Source: Vogesella alkaliphila
GTDB taxonomy: Bacteria; Pseudomonadota; Gammaproteobacteria; Burkholderiales; Chromobacteriaceae
Length of the DNA: 64,000 nucleotides
Direction: 5' to 3'
Assembly: GCF_014652475.1 (NCBI RefSeq)
Contig: NZ_BMYW01000012.1
Span: 50,809-114,808, forward strand
Below are positions 9,310 to 16,964 of the stretch, one piece after another. The notes under the pieces are model-generated. The model did no database searches. It was given only the letters and a program-made list of their open reading frames with translations, and was not told the origin of the DNA. The translations under genes and the position numbers were made by a program. Each line of letters begins with the position of its first letter. Positions within the stretch are counted from its first letter, which is position 1.

Positions 9310-10158
9310 CTAGGCGCGTGCCGGCCGCGCGCGGATCACCAGCGCGATGCCGCCGAGTATCGCCAGCGCCGCCATGAGCAGGCGCCAGCCCGGCTGCTCG
9401 GCCAGCAGCAGCCAGCCGGCCAGCGCCGTCAGCAGCGGCACGCTCAGCTGCACCGTGGCCGCGCTGCTGGCATTCAGCCCGCGCAGTGCGCGATACCAGA
9501 TCGCGTAGCCGAGACCGGACGCCAGCGCCCCGGACGCCACCGCGTACCCCACCCCGGCCGCCGGCGGCGACAGCGGCGGCGCCTGCCACAGCCACAGCAG
9601 CAGTGCCAGCGGCAGCGCGCGCAGGAAATTGCCGGCGGTCACCGCCGTGGCATCGCCGGCGCCGCGCCCGAGCAGCGAATATGCGCCCCACGCCGCACCG
9701 GCCAGCAGCATCAGCACCATGCCGCCCAGCGGCGGCGCCGACGCCCCCGGCAACAGCAGCAGCAACAGCCCGCCCAGCGCGGCGGCAAAGCCCAGCCACT
9801 GGCGGGCGGCCAGGCGCTCGCCCTGCCACCAGCCGCAGGCGATCATGGTCGCCTGCACCGCGCCGAACAGGCACAAGGCGCCGCTGGCCGCCGGCAGGCT
9901 GAGATAGGCAAACGAGAACGCGGCGGCGTAGACGAACAGCGCCGCCGCCCCGCGCCAGCTGCCCGCCGCCGGCCACCGCCGCGTTTGCCACGCCACCAGC
10001 GCCGCCAGCATCAGCGCGCCGGACAGCAGGCGGATTGCGGTGAAACTGGCGGCGTCGATGCCGGTGCTGCTCAGCGCCAGCCGGCACAGCAGCGAATTGC
10101 CGGCAAAGGCCAGCATCGCCAGCCAGGTCAGCCACAGGGTCTGTGCGCGTGCGGTCAC
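9310..10158 (-). CDS. EamA/DMT-family transporter
   Basis: A 282-residue inner-membrane protein with about ten hydrophobic helices in two homologous EamA halves, typical of drug/metabolite transporters such as RhtA or YdcZ-like exporters. Substrate cannot be inferred. GTG was chosen as start because a strong Shine-Dalgarno (GAGGAG) lies 6 bases before it and the first helix follows at once (TLWLTWLAMLAFAGNSLLC). The second half contains SGLGYAIWYRALRGLNA and QLSVPLLTALAGWLLLAEQP, both characteristic of EamA domains. It is a single gene divergent from the methyltransferase. Confidence 0.88.
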   Translation of the reverse strand: MTARAQTLWLTWLAMLAFAGNSLLCRLALSSTGIDAASFTAIRLLSGALMLAALVAWQTRRWPAAGSWRGAAALFVYAAAFSFAYLSLPAASGALCLFGAVQATMIACGWWQGERLAARQWLGFAAALGGLLLLLLPGASAPPLGGMVLMLLAGAAWGAYSLLGRGAGDATAVTAGNFLRALPLALLLWLWQAPPLSPPAAGVGYAVASGALASGLGYAIWYRALRGLNASSAATVQLSVPLLTALAGWLLLAEQPGWRLLMAALAILGGIALVIRARPARA

Positions 10159-10293
10159 GGCGGCTCCTCAAGATGGGGATGATCGGGAACAGTGCCCAAG
10201 CGCCGGCGGACACCGCCAGCTGCCGCCTACCATAGCCGCTTTTTGCGGCGCCGGCACGCAGCGGCCACCGCCGGCCGCGCAGGCAGGTAGCAC

Positions 10294-10325
10294 GGGTACC
10301 AGGATAAGCGCTTATCTTGTACCCC
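10294..10325. promoter_or_regulatory. Palindromic operator candidate upstream of the methyltransferase gene
   Basis: A perfect 14-bp palindrome GATAAGCGCTTATC (10303-10316) is flanked by outward arms GGGTAC and GTACCC, giving a near-palindrome of about 32 bp. It lies about 50 bases before the methyltransferase ATG in the gap between two divergent genes, a typical operator position. No poly-T tail follows, so a terminator is unlikely. The binding protein is unknown. Confidence 0.45.
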
Positions 10326-10373
10326 TATCCGGCAGCGGTTAAGGTCGGTCTTTCCTGTAGCGGAGTACCCGAC

Positions 10374-11144
10374 ATGAGCAGCCATCAGCAGGCCACCCGG
10401 CAACAGTTCGACCCGCAGGCGCAAGCCTACCTCACCAGCACGGTGCACGCCGCCGGCCCCGACCTCGCCGCCGCGCAACAGCTGGTCGCCACCCACCTGC
10501 CGCGCGACGGCCGCGGCCTGGACGTCGGCTGTGGCGCCGGCCACCTCAGCTTCGCGCTGGCGCCGCTGCTGGGCGAAGTGCTGGCGCTGGACCCGGCGCC
10601 GGCGATGCTGGCCACCGTCGCCGCGGCGGCCACCACCAACGGCCACGGCAACATCGCCACCCGGCAGGGCGACGCCGCCGCGCTGCCGTTTGCCGACGCC
10701 AGCTTCGACTTGGTCGCCAGCCGCTACAGCGCCCACCACTGGCTGGACCTCGCCGCCGGCGTGCGCGAAATGTGCCGCGTGCTGCGCCCCGGCGGCTACC
10801 TGCTGATCATCGACGTGGAAACCGACGCCGACGCGCTGGTCGACACCCACCTGCAGTGCTGGGAGCTGCTTCGCGACCGCTCCCACATCCGCGACCGTTC
10901 CGACGCGGAATGGCGCCGGCTGCTGGCCGACGCCGGCATCAGCCTGCTGCAACAACAGCGCTGGCCGCTGCGGCTGGAATTCGGCAGCTGGGTCAGCCGC
11001 ATGCGCACACCGCCGGAAAAAGTCGCCCTGCTGCGCCAGCTGCAACAGGAGGCGCCACAGGAAGTCGCCGCCGCGCTGCAACTGGAAGCCGACGGCAGCT
11101 TCACCACCCGCACCGGGCTGTGGTGGGGCCGGCGCGCCGGCTAG
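10374..11144 (+). CDS. Class I SAM-dependent methyltransferase (Methyltransf_11 type)
   Basis: A 256-residue soluble protein with SAM-binding motif I GLDVGCGAGHLSFALAP (about residues 45-61), the acidic end of beta-2 (LALDPAPAML), and SFDLVASRYSAHHW followed by REMCRVLRPGGYLLIID. It resembles YcgJ/UbiE-like small-molecule methyltransferases, but the substrate is not evident. Start at MSSHQQATRQQFD: this is where family similarity begins, and GCGGAG lies 9-14 bases upstream. A motif inverted repeat follows shortly after the stop. Confidence 0.88.
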   Translation: MSSHQQATRQQFDPQAQAYLTSTVHAAGPDLAAAQQLVATHLPRDGRGLDVGCGAGHLSFALAPLLGEVLALDPAPAMLATVAAAATTNGHGNIATRQGDAAALPFADASFDLVASRYSAHHWLDLAAGVREMCRVLRPGGYLLIIDVETDADALVDTHLQCWELLRDRSHIRDRSDAEWRRLLADAGISLLQQQRWPLRLEFGSWVSRMRTPPEKVALLRQLQQEAPQEVAAALQLEADGSFTTRTGLWWGRRAG

Positions 11145-11159
11145 GCGGGCGGCAACCCC

Positions 11160-11203
11160 GCAAGGTTGGCCGCAAGTCGCTTACCGCCTGCGGCCAACCT
11201 TGC
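11160..11203. repeat. Inverted pair of the iterated motif (terminator-like)
   Basis: Two 15-base arms, GCAAGGTTGGCCGCA (11160-11174) and TGCGGCCAACCTTGC (11189-11203), are exact inverted copies separated by 14 bases. The pair lies 15 bases after the methyltransferase stop. It would fold into a strong hairpin but lacks a T-tract. Tail-to-tail motif pairs after stop codons are typical of uptake sequences in other naturally competent bacteria. Confidence 0.75.
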
Positions 11204-11343
11204 ACCCGATCGGTGGCCGGTGCGGTGCCAAGGTTCACGTCAGCGCGTCAGGCCGGCGCAGTGCCCGGCCGCAACCTGGCACCCGGCCTTGAAAGCGGCG
11301 GCAACGCACCGATATGCCCAGCAGACACCTCCTGGAGCCTGCC

Positions 11344-11796
11344 ATGAACACCCCCACCGCCCTGCACCTGGCCTGCCCGCACTGCCACGCGCTCAACCGC
11401 GTTCCCGCCAGCCGCCTCGCCGATGGCCCCAACTGCGGCCAGTGCCACCAGCCGCTGCTCACCGGCCAGCCGCTGGAGCTGACCGTGAACCATGCTGAGC
11501 GCCACATCTCGCGCAACGACATCCCGGTGGTGGTCGATTTCTGGGCGCCGTGGTGCGGCCCGTGCCTGATGATGGGCCCGGCCTTCGCCCAGGCCGCCGC
11601 CGCCCTGCCACAGGTGCGCTTCGCCAAGATCAACACCCAGAACGAAACCACCCTCGGCCAACGCTTCGCCATCCGCAGCATCCCCACGCTGATCCTGTTC
11701 GTCGGCGGCCGCGAGATTGCCCGCCAGGCCGGCGCCATGGACGCCGCCAGCATCCAGCGCTGGATTGCCGCCGGCTTGCAAAAGGCGGGGCGGTAA
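11344..11796 (+). CDS. trxC: Thioredoxin 2 (zinc-binding thioredoxin TrxC)
   Basis: A 150-residue cytoplasmic disulfide reductase. An N-terminal zinc finger has cysteine pairs C11-x2-C14 and C31-x2-C34 (CPHC and CGQC), and the thioredoxin fold carries the WCGPC active site (C71, C74). The cis-proline loop SIPTLILF and GG before the last helix are also present. The zinc module distinguishes TrxC from TrxA. The start is the ATG with GGAG 8-11 bases upstream, just before the zinc finger. It probably reduces stress-exposed protein thiols. Confidence 0.95.
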   Translation: MNTPTALHLACPHCHALNRVPASRLADGPNCGQCHQPLLTGQPLELTVNHAERHISRNDIPVVVDFWAPWCGPCLMMGPAFAQAAAALPQVRFAKINTQNETTLGQRFAIRSIPTLILFVGGREIARQAGAMDAASIQRWIAAGLQKAGR

Positions 11797-11803
11797 CAGC
11801 AAA

Positions 11804-11843
11804 AAGGTTGGCCGCAACACCGTGACGGCTTGCGGCCAACCTT
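11804..11843. repeat. Inverted pair of the iterated motif after trxC
   Basis: AAGGTTGGCCGCAA (11804-11817) and TTGCGGCCAACCTT (11830-11843) form a 14-bp perfect stem with a 12-base loop, 7 bases after the trxC stop. Loop sequence CCGTGAC is shared with the unit at 12118-12157, so the two are homologous copies of one 40-base unit and not independent hairpins. Confidence 0.75.
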
Positions 11844-12193
11844 GCCGATCATGAACTCGCGTGCGACAGCCAACCTCGAACCGACGCGCCCCGTCCCGTT
11901 GGCGCAGGCCGTAGCAGCGGTCGCCAGCCCGGAAACAAGCCGCCTCTTTTGAGCGCAGCGTATGGGCGGCGCCGGGATGGCGGCTGCTGCTACGGGAATT
12001 CCTGCGCCGTCGGGAGAGCGGGGATCGGAAAGGGGGATGCGGTATCCCCCTTCCCCGCCGCCGCGCGGAAAGCGGCAGATAAACATCATCCGCGCAGCGG
12101 ATACACCAGACAAAAACAAGGTTGGCCGCAAAGCCGTGACAGCTTGCGGCCACTCCTAGATAAAACATGGTTAGAGCGAATTGGTGAGTACTA
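11844..12193. other. Intergenic stretch without a convincing gene
   Basis: About 350 bases follow trxC with no credible coding sequence. A strong hairpin GGGGGAT/ATCCCCC with outer GGAA/TTCC sits at 12027-12054. A second motif unit, AAGGTTGGCCGCAA with a degenerate right arm TTGCGGCCAC, lies at 12118-12152. The short reading frames are arginine/proline-rich and look like shadows of GC-rich DNA. The stretch may be a decayed insertion or repeat unit. Confidence 0.5.
12118..12157. repeat. Second copy of the 40-base motif unit, right arm decayed
   Basis: The left arm AAGGTTGGCCGCAA is intact, and the right arm reads TTGCGGCCACTCC where TTGCGGCCAACC is expected. The shared CCGTGAC interior shows it is a diverged direct repeat of 11804-11843. 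Confidence 0.6.
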
Positions 12194-12194
12194 A

Positions 12195-12220
12195 AAAGCA
12201 AAACGCCCCTATTGGGGCGT
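12195..12220 (-). terminator. Rho-independent terminator after the gyrA fragment
   Basis: Hairpin ACGCCCC/GGGGCGT (12203-12220) is followed on the minus strand by TTTTGCTTTTT. It overlaps the stop codon of the minus-strand gyrA-like frame. Confidence 0.6.
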
Positions 12221-12547
12221 ATTCATTACTGGTCCGTATTGACCAGGCGGGGCTCTGATCCCCAGCGGGAGGGTAATGGCCAGACGGTGTTTCAACTTGT
12301 CATGAAAACTAGCGTAGTAATGACGCCCACTTACGCCGTTACTGCACATCTCTAGTCGCTTAATGAGCAACGAGATTCTCGCCAAAAGCCGACCAAGATC
12401 AAATTTTGCAAAGCTGGCATGCACTACGTGTGTGTCAGGTGGTGCTATGCCTGCGATGACAGACATGGCGTAGTCCAAATAATATCTACGCATCTCTTCT
12501 TCTAGGCATATGGGCAGCGTTTCTTTTGCAAATAGTTGATCAGTCAT
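12209..12547 (-). pseudogene. gyrA 5' fragment fused to unrelated sequence
   Basis: The frame encodes 112 residues. Residues 1-34 (MTDQLFAKETLP, then LEEEMRR, YLDYAMSVI) match the conserved N-terminus of DNA gyrase subunit A almost exactly. The match stops where GRALPDVRDGLKPVHRR should follow; the frame reads AGIAPPDTHVVHAS and continues with about 75 unrecognised residues. The catalytic domain, including the active tyrosine, is absent, so this cannot be a working gyrase. Codons are much more AT-rich than neighbouring genes, suggesting import from a lower-GC relative or mobile DNA. The start is the gyrA ATG; only a weak GGAACG precedes it. It could be an insertion scar, an element's replacement 5' end for gyrA, or a small peptide gene. 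Confidence 0.7.
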
Positions 12548-12739
12548 CGTTCCATGTTTGCTCTTGGTTTCACTCTCATGACGGTCTTAGCTGATACGTC
12601 CGGGCTTTCTGCTAGTTCGGTTGCGGGTTGCGCCTTGTGCGCACCCCAATTTGAAGATTGATCAGGCTTTAATAGCGAATGATTTTGTCATCTGATATGG
12701 CTTGGTTCTTGTTGAATAGTTGATATCTTCATCGGGTGA
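12548..12739. other. AT-richer gap upstream of the gyrA fragment
   Basis: About 190 bases of lower-GC DNA with no gene. It contains the left arm of the 13-bp inverted repeat at 12650-12662. No promoter could be assigned with confidence. Confidence 0.4.
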
Positions 12740-13003
12740 TCAGGTTTTATCGGTATTTTTCATACTTTCCCTCTCTGCTATCCAGCTTTTGACTGTTTGT
12801 GATTGCTGCCACCAGTACCGTGCACACCGGCAGCCGTGGTATGCGATACGTAGATAGTCTTGCTCGCTAATGGCCCCCCACAGGTGATAAAAAGTGATCG
12901 GATTTTTAGCCATCGCCAGAATCAGCGATAGCAGCGGTACTACAAAATACTTTTGGTACATCACGTCCCTCGGTAAGGAGGGGGTGACGCATCAATCTTC
13001 AAA
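12650..13003. repeat. 13-bp inverted repeat bracketing a small gene
   Basis: TTTGAAGATTGAT at 12650-12662 and its exact reverse complement ATCAATCTTCAAA at 12991-13003 enclose about 330 bases containing the small unknown gene. The arrangement resembles terminal inverted repeats of a tiny element, but no target duplication is obvious just outside and no transposase is present. Confidence 0.45.
12740..12964 (-). CDS. Small hypothetical protein in AT-rich patch
   Basis: A 74-residue unrecognised protein. The first 20 or so residues are hydrophobic (YFVVPLLSLILAMA), compatible with a signal anchor. The rest is tryptophan- and tyrosine-rich with HGCRCARYWWQQ, ending in a charged tail. A GTG-ATG double start is preceded by GAGGGA at proper spacing, which supports translation. 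Codon use is AT-rich, unlike neighbours, and the gene sits inside a 13-bp inverted repeat. It could be a real small membrane protein of mobile origin or a chance frame. Confidence 0.4.
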   Translation of the reverse strand: MMYQKYFVVPLLSLILAMAKNPITFYHLWGAISEQDYLRIAYHGCRCARYWWQQSQTVKSWIAERESMKNTDKT

Positions 13004-13137
13004 CTAGACAACTCAGCCGACTAGCAATATGCATGTATGGCTCTTGTTTTGTATTTCAATGGTTTAGATAAAGTTTTACTTTGCCAGAGAGCAGGTTACA
13101 TATCCCAAAGGACGATGCACCATCACAAGCAGCCATG

Positions 13138-13168
13138 AAAAAAGGGCAAGCCATCAGGCTTGCCCTTT
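13138..13168 (-). terminator. Rho-independent terminator of the aceE-aceF-lpdA cluster
   Basis: Hairpin GGGCAAGCC/GGCTTGCCC with a 4-base loop and a minus-strand T-tract, located downstream of the lpdA stop. Confidence 0.85.
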
Positions 13169-13178
13169 CTCGTCTTCA

Positions 13179-13200
13179 TTGCGGCCAACCTTGGCCACAA
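13179..13200. repeat. Imperfect palindrome of the iterated motif
   Basis: TTGCGGCCAACC followed by TTGGCCACAA lies between the lpdA stop and its terminator. It is palindromic except for two positions. Confidence 0.65.
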
Positions 13201-13209
13201 GTAACACGC

Positions 13210-15003
13210 TTACTTCTTGCGCTGCGGCGGCAGGTCGGTGCAGCTGCCGTGCGCCACTTCGGCGGCCATGCCGATGCTCTCACCCAGGGTCGGGTGCGCA
13301 TGGATGGTCTTGCCGATGTCGGTGGCGTCGCAGCCCATTTCGATGGCGAGGCAGATTTCGCCCAGCATGTCGCCGGCGTGGGTACCCACGATGGCGCCGC
13401 CGATCACCTGGTGGGTCTCGGCGTCGAAAATCAGCTTGGTGAAGCCTTCGTCGCGACCGTTGGCGATGGCGCGGCCGGAGGCAGCCCACGGGAACACCGC
13501 TTTTTCGATCTTGATGCCGTCACGCTTGGCCGATTCCTCGGTCACGCCGACCCACGCCACTTCCGGATCGGTGTAGGCCACGCCCGGAATCACGCGCGCG
13601 TCGAAGTAGGATTTGCCGCCGGCGCAGTTTTCTGCCGCCACGTGCGCCTCGTGCACCGCCTTGTGCGCCAGCATCGGCTGGCCAACGATGTCGCCGATGG
13701 CGTAGATGTGCGGCACGTTGGTGCGCTGCTGCTTGTCCACTTCGATGAAGCCGCGGTCGGTCACGGCGATGCCGGCGTTCTCCGCGCCGATCAGCTTGCC
13801 GTTCGGCGCGCGGCCGGCTGCAACCAGTACCAGGTCGTAACGCTGCGGCTCGGCCGGGGCCTTGGCGCCTTCAAAGGTGACGTAGATGCCGTCTTCGCGG
13901 GCGTCGACGGCCACGGTCTTGGTGCCGGTCATGATGTTGTCGAAGCGATGGGCGTTGTACTTTTCCCATACCTTGACCAGATCACGGTCCGGGCCCTGCA
14001 TCAGGCCGTCCATCATTTCCACCACGTCCAGGCGCGCGCCCAGTGTGGAGTACACGGTACCCATTTCCAGACCGATGATGCCGCCGCCGATCACCAGCAT
14101 CTTGCCGGGGACGGTTTTCAGCTCCAGCGCGCCGGTGGAGTCCACGATGCGCGGGTCTTGCGGGATGAACGGCAGGTTCACCACGCGGCTACCGGCGGCG
14201 ATGATGGCGTTCTTGAACTTGATGGTCTGCTTGGCGCCGGTCTTGTCCTGACCCGTGCCTTCGGTGGTCTCCACCTGCAGGTGGTAGGGGTCGAGGAAAG
14301 AGCCGACACCGCGCACCACTTGCACCTTGCGCGCCTTGGCCATGCCGGCCAGGCCTCCGGTCAGCTTGCCGATGACCTTTTCCTTGTAGCCACGCAGCAT
14401 GTCGATGTCGATTTCCGGCGCGGCAAACTTGATGCCGTTGGCGGCGAGGTGCTTCACCTCGTCGATCACCGCCGCGTTATGCAGCAAGGCTTTCGACGGG
14501 ATGCAGCCCACGTTCAGGCACACGCCGCCCAGGGTGGCGTAGCGCTCAACCAGCACCACTTTCAGGCCCAGGTCGGCGGCGCGGAAGGCGGCGGAGTAGC
14601 CGCCGGGGCCGGCGCCCAGTACCAGCACGTCGCAGTCGATGTCGGCGGTGCCGCTGTGCGTGGCCGCAACCGGGGCCGCGACCGGTGCCGCTTGCGGAGC
14701 AGCTGCAGCCGGGGCGGCAGCGGGTGCCGCAGCAGGCGCAGGGTTGGCCGCAGCGGCAGCGCCGGCGGCCTCGATCACCACGATCACGTCGCCTTCGGAG
14801 ATCTTGCCGCCGACGGCGGTGCGCACTTCCTTCACCACACCGGCTTGTTCCGCCGGCACTTCCATGGTGGCCTTGTCGGTTTCCAGCGTGATCAGGCTGT
14901 CGTCCTTGGCAACGGTGTCGCCGACTTTCACGAACACTTCGATCACGTCCACATTGCTGTGGCCGCCGATGTCCGGCACTTTCAGTTCAATCAGATTGCT
15001 CAT
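13210..15003 (-). CDS. lpdA: Dihydrolipoyl dehydrogenase (E3) with N-terminal lipoyl domain
   Basis: A 597-residue FAD enzyme that reoxidises dihydrolipoamide of the pyruvate dehydrogenase complex with NAD+. Residues 1-80 are a biotinyl/lipoyl domain with lipoylation lysine K44 in ETDKATM. An Ala/Pro linker follows, then the FAD motif [18 protein letters not shown], the redox disulfide [13 protein letters not shown] (about 158-163), the NAD motif [12 protein letters not shown] and the C-terminal HAHPTLGE base. The lipoyl extension is typical of Neisseria-type E3. A motif copy near 14742 lies in the linker, where sequence is permissive. It is last gene of the cluster, followed by a terminator. 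Confidence 0.97.
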   Translation of the reverse strand: MSNLIELKVPDIGGHSNVDVIEVFVKVGDTVAKDDSLITLETDKATMEVPAEQAGVVKEVRTAVGGKISEGDVIVVIEAAGAAAAANPAPAAAPAAAPAAAAPQAAPVAAPVAATHSGTADIDCDVLVLGAGPGGYSAAFRAADLGLKVVLVERYATLGGVCLNVGCIPSKALLHNAAVIDEVKHLAANGIKFAAPEIDIDMLRGYKEKVIGKLTGGLAGMAKARKVQVVRGVGSFLDPYHLQVETTEGTGQDKTGAKQTIKFKNAIIAAGSRVVNLPFIPQDPRIVDSTGALELKTVPGKMLVIGGGIIGLEMGTVYSTLGARLDVVEMMDGLMQGPDRDLVKVWEKYNAHRFDNIMTGTKTVAVDAREDGIYVTFEGAKAPAEPQRYDLVLVAAGRAPNGKLIGAENAGIAVTDRGFIEVDKQQRTNVPHIYAIGDIVGQPMLAHKAVHEAHVAAENCAGGKSYFDARVIPGVAYTDPEVAWVGVTEESAKRDGIKIEKAVFPWAASGRAIANGRDEGFTKLIFDAETHQVIGGAIVGTHAGDMLGEICLAIEMGCDATDIGKTIHAHPTLGESIGMAAEVAHGSCTDLPPQRKK

Positions 15004-15074
15004 GGTTTACATCCATGTGGTGGCGGCGCGCAGGGCACGCCGCCGGTATTCGGCACGATGGCTTGCTGGCAGCC

Positions 15075-15098
15075 GAAGGTTGGCCGCGGCCAACCTTC
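15075..15098. repeat. Head-to-head motif palindrome between aceF and lpdA
   Basis: A 24-bp perfect palindrome made of GAAGGTTGGCCG and CGGCCAACCTTC with no spacer. It lies between the aceF stop and lpdA start, without a T-tract, so read-through is possible. Confidence 0.75.
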
Positions 15099-15110
15099 AG
15101 GCTGCGACCA

Positions 15111-16769
15111 TTACAGGATCAGGCGGCGCACGTCGGACAGCAGCTTGCCCAGGTACACGGTGAAGCGGGCGGCAGCGGCGCCGTCGATCACGCGGTGGTC
15201 GAAGGACAGCGACAGCGGGCACATCAGGCGCGGCGCGAATTCCTTGCCGTTCCAGACCGGCTTGATCTGCGACTTGCACACGCCGAGGATGGCCACTTCC
15301 GGCGCGTTGACGATAGGCGTGAAGCCGGTACCGCCGATGCCACCCAGGCTGGAGATGGTGAAGGTCGCGCCCTGCATGTCGGTCGGCTTGAGCTTGCCGT
15401 CACGCGCCAGCGCGGACAGCTCGGTCAGCTCCTTGGCGATCTGCTTGATGCCTTTCTGGTCCACGTTCTTGATCACCGGTACTACCAGGCCGTTCGGCGT
15501 GTCGGCGGCGAAGCCGATGTGGTAGTACTGCTTCAGCACCAGGTTGTCGCCGTCCAGCGAGCTGTTGAAGTTCGGGAAGGCTTTCAACGCCTCGGCGGCG
15601 GCCTTGATGATGAAGGCCAGCGGGCTGATCTTCAGGCCGGACTTTTCCCACTCCTTGCCGATGGTCTTGCGGAAGTCTTCCAGCTCGGTGATGTCGCAGT
15701 CGTCGTTGAACGTGACGTGCGGGATCATCACCCAGTTGCGCGACAGGTTGGCGCCGGACAGCTTCTGGATGCGGGTCAGCGGCTTGGTTTCGATCGGGCC
15801 GAACTTGGCGAAGTCCACCTTCGGCCACGGCAGCAGGTCGAGACCGGTGCCGGAAGCAGCCGGTGCCGCAGCCGGGGCCAGTGCCGCCGGGTTCTGCAGC
15901 ACGGCTTTCACGAAGCCCTTCACGTCGTCCTCGACGATGCGGCCCTTGCGGCCGGTACCCTTGACCTTGGACAGGTCCACGCCCAGTTCGCGCGCCAGCT
16001 TGCGTACCGACGGGCCGGCGTGCGACTTGGCGAAGCCGGCTTCGTTGAAGGCGGCAGCGACGGCGGCGGCAACCGGTGTTGCTACCGGTGCAGCGGCGGC
16101 AGCCGGAGCGGCAGCAACTGGCGCGGCAGCGGCAGGAGCCGGTGCCGCCGCGGCGGCTGGTGCGGCGGCCGCGCCGGCACCCTCGACCACCACGATCAGG
16201 TCGCCTTCGCTGGCCTTGTCGCCGACTTTGACTTTCACTTCCACCACTTTACCGGCGGCGGTGGCCGGCACTTCCATGGTCGCCTTGTCGGTTTCCAGCG
16301 TGATCAGGCTGTCGTCGACCTTGATCTCGTCGCCGACCTTGACCGATACCTCGATCACGTCGACGCCGCTGTGGCCGCCGATGTCCGGGATGCGGATCTC
16401 GCTGCGGCCAACGTTGGCCGCAGCGGCCGGTGCCGCAGCCGCAACAGGGGCCGGGGCGGCTGCAGGTGCAGCAGCGGCAGGCGCCGGCGCCGGGGCTGCA
16501 GCAGCCGGAGCCGGTGCGGCGGCGCTGGCGCCCACTTCGATGATGGCGATCACGTCGCCTTCGGAAATCTTGCCGCCGAGTACGGCGCGCACTTCTTTCA
16601 CCACACCGGCGGCTTCGGCCGGTACTTCCATGGTGGCTTTGTCGGTTTCCAGCGTGATTAGGCTGTCGTCGATGGCGACGGTCTGGCCCGGCTGGATGAA
16701 GACTTCGATGACGTCTACGTTGTTGTGCCCACCGATATCGGGCACTTTCAGTTCGATCAGATTGCTCAT
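15111..16769 (-). CDS. aceF: Dihydrolipoamide acetyltransferase (E2) of pyruvate dehydrogenase
   Basis: A 552-residue core subunit that transfers acetyl groups from lipoate to CoA. Two lipoyl domains (about residues 1-78 and 122-200) both carry [17 protein letters not shown]. Ala/Pro linkers surround a peripheral subunit-binding domain (about 250-285, [14 protein letters not shown] and GTGRKGRI), and the catalytic domain ends with [13 protein letters not shown] (about 522). The ATG at 16767-16769 was chosen because it starts the lipoyl domain as in lpdA. The first linker contains a perfect 22-bp motif palindrome at 16402-16423, read as A-N-V-G-R-S. Confidence 0.97.
   Translation of the reverse strand: MSNLIELKVPDIGGHNNVDVIEVFIQPGQTVAIDDSLITLETDKATMEVPAEAAGVVKEVRAVLGGKISEGDVIAIIEVGASAAAPAPAAAAPAPAPAAAAPAAAPAPVAAAAPAAAANVGRSEIRIPDIGGHSGVDVIEVSVKVGDEIKVDDSLITLETDKATMEVPATAAGKVVEVKVKVGDKASEGDLIVVVEGAGAAAAPAAAAAPAPAAAAPVAAAPAAAAAPVATPVAAAVAAAFNEAGFAKSHAGPSVRKLARELGVDLSKVKGTGRKGRIVEDDVKGFVKAVLQNPAALAPAAAPAASGTGLDLLPWPKVDFAKFGPIETKPLTRIQKLSGANLSRNWVMIPHVTFNDDCDITELEDFRKTIGKEWEKSGLKISPLAFIIKAAAEALKAFPNFNSSLDGDNLVLKQYYHIGFAADTPNGLVVPVIKNVDQKGIKQIAKELTELSALARDGKLKPTDMQGATFTISSLGGIGGTGFTPIVNAPEVAILGVCKSQIKPVWNGKEFAPRLMCPLSLSFDHRVIDGAAAARFTVYLGKLLSDVRRLIL
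16402..16423. repeat. Perfect 22-bp motif palindrome inside aceF
   Basis: CTGCGGCCAAC joined to GTTGGCCGCAG lies in the flexible linker between the two lipoyl domains. A full palindrome kept inside a coding region argues that the DNA sequence itself matters. Confidence 0.8.
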
Positions 16770-16964
16770 GGCTCTATCCACATCGTAGGGCGGCGGCCCA
16801 CGTGACGGGCAAGGCGTGGCGCCTTGCCTGCGGCGGGCTCCGCCAACATTCGGCTTGGTATCCCGGCTGCCGTCTGGCGGTGGCCGGATCGCGCTGCTGC
16901 AGGAGCGGCGAAAGCCACGCGGGTGACTTCCGCCGGTATCAGGGTTGGCCGCAACGGCCGCGCC

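Noticed and set aside
11235..12201. Two overlapping frames of about 300 residues on the minus strand across trxC
   Set aside because: They run antisense through trxC and motif hairpins; composition is shadow-like.
13081..15525. An 814-residue plus-strand frame across lpdA
   Set aside because: Antisense shadow (His/Val/Asp-rich) of lpdA, which has full FAD and NAD motifs.
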